DNA from: Winogradskya humida
Lineage (GTDB): Bacteria; Actinomycetota; Actinomycetes; Mycobacteriales; Micromonosporaceae
DNA length: 64,000 bases
Assembly: GCF_016862215.1 (NCBI RefSeq)
Contig: NZ_BOMN01000001.1
Span: 1 to 64,000, forward strand
Direction: 5' to 3'
Shown: one piece after another, positions 58,618 through 64,000 of the stretch
How positions within the stretch are numbered: position 1 is the first letter of the stretch
Layout: each line of letters opens with the position of its first letter
The notes under the pieces: model-generated
Told to the model about the DNA's origin: nothing
Database searches by the model: none
What the model saw: only the letters and a program-made list of their open reading frames with translations
Position numbers and translations under genes: made by a program

Positions 58618-61407
58618 TCATTCATCAACATATTCACGCAACCGCGTCTCGGCCCGGATCACCGGGAGCAGGCTGCCATCCTCGACCTGGGCGACCGCCT
58701 GCGTCCACGCATGGCGCGCGGCTGCAAGGTTACCCATGGCCAGGTGGATGTCCCCGAGATTCGTGTACGCCTCGATCAGGTTGGCACGGTCTCCGGCCCT
58801 GGTCGCGTACCCGATGCTGCGTTCTTGATCGTGCAGTGCCCCGGCCTGGTCTCCCCCCGCCGACCTGGCCTCGGCCAGCAGATTGAGCGCGCTCGCCTGC
58901 CCGCTGGGATCGTCGATCGCCGCGAACGTCGCCAGCGACCGGCCCGCCAGACGCACGGCCCCGGCGAGACCACCGTCACGCAGATGCCCGCGCGCCAGGT
59001 GCCAGAGGACCGCCCCTTCCAGCTTCGGATGCTCCAGATCGCGCAGCAGGTCCAGGGCGGCGGTGTGGTCGCGGATCGCTCCCGCGGTGTCACCCAGGGC
59101 AAACCGCGCGACCCCCATGTTCATCAGCACGTTCGCGGTCACCGTGGCGTCACCCTGAGCGGACTGATACTGGTACGCGGTTTCGAGCAGCCCCAGCGCC
59201 CGCACGTTGTCACCGAGCCGCTGGTTCGCGCCGGCGAGGCTCTGCGCCGTCCGGGCCACGCCCTCGGGGTCACCGGCGAGCAGCGCCGACTCGTGCCCGA
59301 TCGTCAGGACTGCGAGCCAGTCGTGCCAGTAACCGTGCCGGCCCAGGAACAACGCCATCGTCAGGGCGAGCTGCCACGCGACGTCGTGCTCACCCGCCGC
59401 CGCGCACTGCTCCAGCACCGCGCGCAGCACCAGCCGTTCAGCGGCGAACCACGCGGTCGCCTCGGCGTCGTCCGCGGACTCCACCGGCTGCACGCCGGGC
59501 AGGGGTTCCGGGAGGCTGACCGGCAGGCTGTACGGGCGGAGCAGGCTGTGGGCGGCGTGCGCGCTCTGCCGGTAGTAGTCACGGACCCGCGCGATGGCCG
59601 CCTGGCGCTCAGGGCGGGGGTCGACCTCGTCGCCGAGCTCTGCCGCGTACGTTCTGACCAGGTCGTGCAGCCGGTAGCGGCCCGGCTTGTAGCGGTCGAG
59701 CAGCCTGGTCCGGGTCAGCTCGCCGACCAGGTCCCGGGCCGTCGCCTGCGGCACCCCCGCCAGCGCCGCGACGGACCGGATCGTCATGTCCGGGCCGGGA
59801 TGCAGCGGCAGCAGCCGGAACACCCGCGCCGCCGCCGGCCCGAGCAGCCTGTACGACCAGGAGAACACCGCGCGCACGTCATGCTCGAAGTCGTAGTCAT
59901 GGAAAACGTCGAGGTTCTCCCCCACCGCGAGAAGATCTTCAGCAATCACCGACAACGGGTACGCGGGGAGCGCCGCAGCCCGCGACGACACGATCGCCAG
60001 CGCCAGCGGCAACCGCCCGCACCGCTCGATGATGGCGTCGAGCACCTCGGGCTCCGGCGCGACCCGGTCCTGCCCGACCCGCTCGGCGACAGCGTCGCGC
60101 GCCTCCTGCATCGACGGGAGATCCAGACTGAGCACGGTGGCGCCCTGCGCGGTGGCGAGCCCGGTCAGCCGCCCGCGCCCGGTGACCACGACCAGGCAGT
60201 CGGCGGAACCGGGCAGCAACGGACGCACCTGATCGGCGTGCCGCACGTTGTCGAGCACCACCAGCACCCGCCGCCCGGCCAGCACGCTGCGGAACAGCGC
60301 CGACCGCCCCTCCACGGACTCCGGGATCGTCCCCTGCGGCACCCCCAGCGCGGTCAGGAACCATTGCAGCACGTCAACCGGGTCGGCGACCTCCGCACCC
60401 GGGTCGAACCCGTGCAGGTCGGCGTAGAGCTGCCCGTCCGGGAACCGCGGCGCCACCTCGTGCGCGATGTGCAGGGCCAGCGTCGTCTTGCCCACCCCCG
60501 GCATACCATCGATGACCAGCACGTTCAGGCCACCGCGGGGTTGCTCCAGCACCTCGCGTACGCGCGCCAGCTCACTCGTCCGTCCGATGAAGAACGGCAG
60601 ATCGGGCGGCAACTGCGCCGGCACCACGAGCGGGATCGGATGCTTCGACGCGGGCATCGGCGCCGCCTGTCCCCCGGCCACCTGCCGATAAGCGGCCTGC
60701 ACCTCCGCACCGGGAGCCATACCGAGCTCGTCGGCAAGCCGCTCGGTCAGCTCGACGTACAACATCCGGGCGGCGTCCCGCTGCCCGTCGGCGGCCAGCA
60801 GCACCAGCAACCGCGCCTGCAACGCCTCGTCGAACGGATGCCGCGCAGCGACCTCCTCCATCGTGGACAGCACCTTCGCGGCGCCACCCCCGGCCAGCGC
60901 CGCGGCCGCAGCCTCCCGGGCCACCCCGCAGATCTCGTTCTCCACCGCGGCGAACGCCGGATGGGTCGCCCGCAGGTCCGCCGCGCAGTCCCCGCCCCAC
61001 AACGCGAACGCCTCCATGAACAGCGCCGTCGCGGCCTGCGGATCCCCCCGGTCGGCGGCGTCCCTGCCCGCCTCGGCCAGCCGCCGGAAATCCAGCAGAT
61101 CCAGCTCCCCAGGATCGGCCCGCAACACATACCCGCCCAGGTCACCGGAGATCCGGCCGCCCTGCGACCGAGGCGCCAGCGCCGGCTCGAACAACCGCCG
61201 CAGCATCCCGATATAGCGATGCACCACATTGGCCGCACTGGCCGGCGGCTTGTCCCCCCACACCAGCTCCACCAGCTCATCAGCCCGAACCGGCCGCCCC
61301 GCCCGCGCCAGCAGAAGCGCCAGCATCAACCGCTGCTGCCGCGGCCCGAGCCCCAACTCCTCGCCGTCCCGCCACACCCGAAGCGGACCGAGCAGCGCAA
61401 ACCGCAC
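58618..61407 (-). CDS. AfsR/SARP-like regulator (BTAD, NB-ARC, TPR), copy 1
   Basis: A 929-residue regulator with a winged helix (RFALLGPLRVWRDGEELGLG), BTAD, STAND ATPase (P-loop IDGMPGVGKTTLALHIAH, Walker B VLVVLDNVRHADQV) and a TPR-like C-terminal third ending ETRLREYVDE. GTG at 61407 is chosen for its GGGAGGTG site; the open frame extends further upstream without family similarity. It is the first of two tandem paralogues, arising by duplication, followed by a DNA glycosylase on the same strand. Confidence 0.92.
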   Translation of the reverse strand: MRFALLGPLRVWRDGEELGLGPRQQRLMLALLLARAGRPVRADELVELVWGDKPPASAANVVHRYIGMLRRLFEPALAPRSQGGRISGDLGGYVLRADPGELDLLDFRRLAEAGRDAADRGDPQAATALFMEAFALWGGDCAADLRATHPAFAAVENEICGVAREAAAAALAGGGAAKVLSTMEEVAARHPFDEALQARLLVLLAADGQRDAARMLYVELTERLADELGMAPGAEVQAAYRQVAGGQAAPMPASKHPIPLVVPAQLPPDLPFFIGRTSELARVREVLEQPRGGLNVLVIDGMPGVGKTTLALHIAHEVAPRFPDGQLYADLHGFDPGAEVADPVDVLQWFLTALGVPQGTIPESVEGRSALFRSVLAGRRVLVVLDNVRHADQVRPLLPGSADCLVVVTGRGRLTGLATAQGATVLSLDLPSMQEARDAVAERVGQDRVAPEPEVLDAIIERCGRLPLALAIVSSRAAALPAYPLSVIAEDLLAVGENLDVFHDYDFEHDVRAVFSWSYRLLGPAAARVFRLLPLHPGPDMTIRSVAALAGVPQATARDLVGELTRTRLLDRYKPGRYRLHDLVRTYAAELGDEVDPRPERQAAIARVRDYYRQSAHAAHSLLRPYSLPVSLPEPLPGVQPVESADDAEATAWFAAERLVLRAVLEQCAAAGEHDVAWQLALTMALFLGRHGYWHDWLAVLTIGHESALLAGDPEGVARTAQSLAGANQRLGDNVRALGLLETAYQYQSAQGDATVTANVLMNMGVARFALGDTAGAIRDHTAALDLLRDLEHPKLEGAVLWHLARGHLRDGGLAGAVRLAGRSLATFAAIDDPSGQASALNLLAEARSAGGDQAGALHDQERSIGYATRAGDRANLIEAYTNLGDIHLAMGNLAAARHAWTQAVAQVEDGSLLPVIRAETRLREYVDE

Positions 61408-61487
61408 CCCGACCACCTCCCCCGAACCCACGCCGCACCCGGGCCAATGGTGGAAGCAACCCCGCAAATCTGCAAGGTCGGCCTACC

Positions 61488-61742
61488 TCACGGCTTCCCC
61501 AGCTCCTGCCACTTACTCTCGCTCACCTCCACCCCGAACTTCGCGGCAGCCTTCTTGATCCGCTCGAACGCCTCGTCCCGCTCCTTATCACTCACGTCCT
61601 TCACCTGGTCGAACCGGGCGATCGCGTTACGGACGTGCTTGGCGTCATTGAGCGGTTCCTTGCGCACCCGCGGAAACGCGAACGTGCCATCGGACATCGA
61701 GTTGCGCTCCGCCGCATCAAGCTCCTGTGTCTTATCAGCCAT
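61488..61742 (-). CDS. DUF6582 family protein
   Basis: An 84-residue basic protein (DGTFAFPRVRKEPLNDAKHV, RNAIARFDQVKDVSDKERDE, RIKKAAAKFGVEVSE) that matches DUF6582 as I know it from actinobacteria and phages. These small proteins are probably DNA- or phage-related, but no function is established. ATG at 61742 follows GGAAGAG. It lies 80 bases upstream of the first AfsR-like regulator on the same strand. Confidence 0.85.
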   Translation of the reverse strand: MADKTQELDAAERNSMSDGTFAFPRVRKEPLNDAKHVRNAIARFDQVKDVSDKERDEAFERIKKAAAKFGVEVSESKWQELGKP

Positions 61743-62399
61743 GCTCTTCCGATACCCGCCACCTGCGCATCCATGCATCGCCCAGCAACCGCGGGAGCCG
61801 CTCCCGATGCGAGCGGCATGCGCCCCGAGCATCCGTCTACGACAGCTCCACCCATTCAGTCGGAGGGCCATGCGGATTCACGATCAGGGCTTGCTGTGTC
61901 GTTTCCCCCCGGACGCACAACGTCCGCCGGGTTCCCCTGAAGGCGGGGCACCTTGCCGGAGTTGTCAATAATTTTCACATCGCTCGCCGACCCCACGCCG
62001 ACATTGGCAAAACTACCATTGTCGATGACTTTGACCTTCGTTCCACCTCGGCACCGGCCCATGGCGGTGCGAGGCTCGGTTCAAGATCGAGCGTGCGCCT
62101 CTCGCCCCGCCGTAATGCGAAAGTAGCCGAAACCTGGCCCAGCGTGCCCGAGTCATCGATTCCGGAAGCGAGCCGATAGGGACCCCACACCGCATCGTCC
62201 ATCTGCTGCTGACCAGGGCTTCCCGCCAAACTCGATGTCGGTGGCTAATCACTGAGCCATTCCGCGTAAGGGCCTGCGTGCGGTCGGTAACCGCCCCCAT
62301 CCTTACCGGTGTACGGAGTGACAGCCTGCTCCAAGCCGTAAACCACGACGTGCCGGGCTAGGTAATCGTCGCTTTCCCGAAATCCATCCCACGCTGCGC
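61743..62399. other. sparse intergenic stretch with a possible decayed gene
   Basis: No intact gene is supported here. On the minus strand a reading MDDAVWGPYRLASGIDD (from 62202), through TLDLEPSLAPPWAGAEVE, could continue one frame over as KVKVIDNGSFANVGVG and VKIIDNSG to about 61890, as though a small strand-rich protein had suffered a frameshift near 62060. I do not recognise it. The composition is more AT-rich than the neighbouring regulators. Confidence 0.3.
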
Positions 62400-62507
62400 G
62401 ACTATCCGATTACCCATCATCTGCTATTCACATCAATGTGATTCCTCTCAACCCGACAATGGCACACCTACCCTTCCGATCATAAAACTCCCTGAGAAGA
62501 ATCAAGG
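62400..62507 (+). repeat. leader-like repeat, right copy
   Basis: This copy matches bases 3-110 in inverted orientation. It ends two bases before the ATG of the small gene at 62509 and supplies its ribosome site (GAGAAG). It includes a short palindrome CACATCAATGTG (62430-62441) that is not kept in the left copy. Conservation of an untranslated region at two places suggests that it carries a promoter or regulatory leader. Confidence 0.6.
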
Positions 62508-62508
62508 T

Positions 62509-62874
62509 ATGAAATTCGCTCAGCTGGAAATCTTTACGACCGTCGAACTGGCGTGGATGCGTGACCCGACACGACGCCGGAACTACTCCCCGGCAACCGA
62601 AGCGTTCAGGCGTGAGCACAAGGTCCGGCGGGCTTTCGGAAAAGCACTAGGTCATGCCGCCCGGCTGCGCCGCGACTCTCCCGGAGCCCGGACACCGGAC
62701 GGCAAGGTGATGTGGATCGAGGCCGCACGTGCGTTGTTCCGCGACGCGAACACCAGCAGGGCGCAGGCCGACGCCGCATACGAGCGTGACCGCAGGCGTG
62801 CCGCCGGTGACCTGTTCGACTGGTCCCGGTTCATCAACCGATGGCGATACAAATACGGCATCGCCTGCTCATAA
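62509..62874 (+). CDS. small basic protein with repeated leader
   Basis: A 121-residue basic protein (FAQLEIFTTVELAWMRDPTR, FRREHKVRRAFGKALGHAAR, RDRRRAAGDLFDWSRFINRW) without membrane segments. I do not recognise it. It looks helical and could bind nucleic acid. The start follows CCTGAGAAGAATCAAGGT. Its whole leader (62400-62507) is matched at the other end of the window, where a homologous gene may start just outside. Nearby are transposase remnants, so spread by mobile DNA is possible. Confidence 0.6.
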   Translation: MKFAQLEIFTTVELAWMRDPTRRRNYSPATEAFRREHKVRRAFGKALGHAARLRRDSPGARTPDGKVMWIEAARALFRDANTSRAQADAAYERDRRRAAGDLFDWSRFINRWRYKYGIACS

Positions 62875-63238
62875 AACGACACCCACAGTCTCCAGCAAAG
62901 CCCACCGGGTCAGGGTCTACGAGAGAAACACTTCCTATCGCGGGACGCCCAAATGAGACCGAGATCAGCATCTCCCCCTAAACCCGAACACTGAGGTTTC
63001 CCGAGTGACAATATGAGTGCTCAGGGCGGTCGACTCTGCTGTCGCGGGTGGACACGCCCGAACCTGGTGTGACGCAACGAAAAACGCAGAACCCCGTTAG
63101 AAAGTGGACTTCTCACACAGCACCTCACACCAGGGTCCCGCCAGGGCCGGAACCCGTTCGCCGGGGCCGCACGAAAGCCTCACCCCGATCGCCGGCCGGG
63201 CTCCCGGCCCGAACTCGGCGCTGCACACCGCCAGGATG
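62875..63238. other. no gene recognised
   Basis: Between the small basic protein and the IS5 remnant I see no reading frame with recognisable coding pattern, ribosome site or family similarity. The last third might contain the decayed beginning of the transposase, but nothing can be aligned by eye. Confidence 0.4.
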
Positions 63239-63480
63239 ACCGGCAACCCCCACGTCACCAACGACGGCACCCTGATCGAGACAAACCGCCGCCACACCCC
63301 GACCCCGGGGGTGGATCTCCGATGCTCGAGAAAGCCACGACAACCACGGCGGGAACATGCAAGTCATCACCGCCCCGGACGGCCGGCCGGCCGCTCAGGA
63401 CCGCACCCATGGGCCATCAGCCGGATCGCCGCAGCCGCCCCTCGTGATCCAGCACATCGAACACGGCCGGACCACCCGAA
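63239..63480 (+). pseudogene. IS5-family transposase remnant
   Basis: Pieces of an IS5-type DDE transposase appear in changing frames: VTNDGTLIETNRRHTPTPGV, then (one frame over) DNHGGNMQVITAPDGRP, then PWAISRIAAAA and LVIQHIEHGRTT. The order matches a normal transposase, but roughly 100 codons in the middle, with two of the three catalytic acids, are deleted, and at least two frameshifts are present. It is inactive. Terminal repeats were not found. Confidence 0.65.
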
Positions 63481-63787
63481 CAAACTTCGTCACACACCGT
63501 CAACGGCCGTTACTCGGAAGCCTCACTGCGTATCCGAACGGTGATTTCATCCAAACCCTGCAGCCGACCGGGCCGTCGAGAACAAGGGGCAGCATGATCC
63601 GATCACTGCCAGGATTACGGGGAACGGCAGAGATGGTGAAGTGCGGCGTGAGTTCCGCTCACGATCAGGGCCGGAATTCCTGTCACGGCACCCGTTATGC
63701 CACCGATCCACGACCACGCTTCCAATTTCACGGTCCACATCGTAGTGACCATGACGGCGGTCCTCAGTCAGTCCGGCGGCTGAAGGT
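63481..63787. other. no gene recognised
   Basis: The stretch between the IS5 remnant and the LysR gene has one short minus-strand frame (63547-63738) with no ribosome site and no family similarity, which I do not accept as a gene. Nothing else is visible. Confidence 0.4.
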
Positions 63788-64000
63788 TCAGAGCCGGGTG
63801 GCTACCCGGACGAGGGTGGCGAGGGCGCGGGAGCGGCTGTGGGGTGGCCAGGCGATCACTGTGGTCACCGTGGGGGCGTCTTGGACGGGTATGGCGGTCA
63901 GGCCCTCGCGGAGGTTGGTGCGGCAGGATTCGGGGAGGACGACGCTGGTGCGGCCCAGTTCGATCAGCTGGAGGAGTTGCATCTGGTTGTGGATCTCCGC
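63788..64000 (-). CDS. LysR family regulator, C-terminal part (cut by window edge)
   Basis: The last 70 residues of a LysR-type regulator are present; the remainder lies beyond base 64000. The substrate-binding domain end is recognisable (QLIELGRTSVVLPESCRTNL, LTAIPVQDAPTVTTVIAWPP, RALATLVRVATRL). The DNA-binding domain and the target genes are outside the window. Confidence 0.75.
   Translation of the reverse strand, partial: AEIHNQMQLLQLIELGRTSVVLPESCRTNLREGLTAIPVQDAPTVTTVIAWPPHSRSRALATLVRVATRL

Noticed and set aside
57208..61971. A plus-strand open frame of 1587 codons antisense to both AfsR-like regulators
   Set aside because: Its product is low-complexity Arg/Gln/Gly/Pro-rich sequence of the kind produced opposite high-GC genes. 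The minus-strand proteins have clear domains.
62430..62441. A CRP-type binding site CACATCAATGTG in the right leader
   Set aside because: The spacing does not match the actinobacterial CRP consensus TGTGA-N6-TCACA and it is not conserved in the left copy.
63547..63738. A short minus-strand gene of 63 codons
   Set aside because: It has no ribosome site and no recognisable similarity, and lies in a decayed region.

Overview
The window is high-GC DNA with many GTG starts, ATGA/GTGA start-stop overlaps, very large LuxR- and AfsR/SARP-type regulators and small actinobacterial families (DUF6582, DUF2716). This points to an actinomycete chromosome, most likely a member of the Micromonosporaceae such as Actinoplanes; the genus is an inference. 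It reads as accessory chromosome: regulators paired with small enzymes or exporters, several decayed genes, two transposase remnants and an unusual number of short tandem repeats. I see no rRNA, no ordinary tRNA and no CRISPR array.

Layout. 1-0.8 kb: a leader-like repeat and an IS30 transposase remnant. 0.8-10.8 kb: HxlR regulator/aldo-keto reductase, sirtuin, XRE regulator, solute-binding lipoprotein, GGDEF-EAL protein, orphan histidine kinase, TetR, and a translationally coupled nucleotidyltransferase-like/unknown pair. 10.9-26 kb: LAL regulator with glycosyltransferase, decayed barstar, SARP-like regulator divergent from an MFS exporter and a quinone oxidoreductase across four 11-bp-spaced heptamers, a phosphatase, an HNH-like protein, a glycosidase-like protein, and a second LAL regulator coupled to a 64-aa protein. 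26-38 kb: NmrA/SnoaL pair with TetR and twin operators, a heterodimeric ABC exporter, glyoxalase, DUF1152, hydrolase/TetR, MFS/GlxA-type regulator, and oxidoreductase.

38-41 kb is the most striking locus: a TROVE/Ro60 orthologue (Rsr), an unknown 402-aa protein, and between them on the same strand a non-coding RNA. This RNA has a long terminal stem enclosing a circularly permuted tRNA-like domain (T arm, closed acceptor stem, D arm), the architecture of a bacterial Y RNA (YrlA type).

41-55 kb: truncated AraC and FAD monooxygenase genes, a third LAL regulator with tautomerase, a nitrilase-family hydrolase, a GyrI-like protein, a methyltransferase with heptapeptide repeats, and an SDR separated from a hydrolase-LuxR fusion by seventeen 13-bp repeats. 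These are followed by several broken genes (DUF2716 frameshift, sigma region 4 fragment, methyltransferase without motif I). 55-61.7 kb: two tandem BTAD/NB-ARC/TPR regulators, a DNA glycosylase and a DUF6582 protein. 61.7-64 kb: sparse DNA with a small gene whose upstream region matches the repeat at the left edge, an IS5-family remnant, and the C-terminal end of a LysR regulator cut by the window edge.
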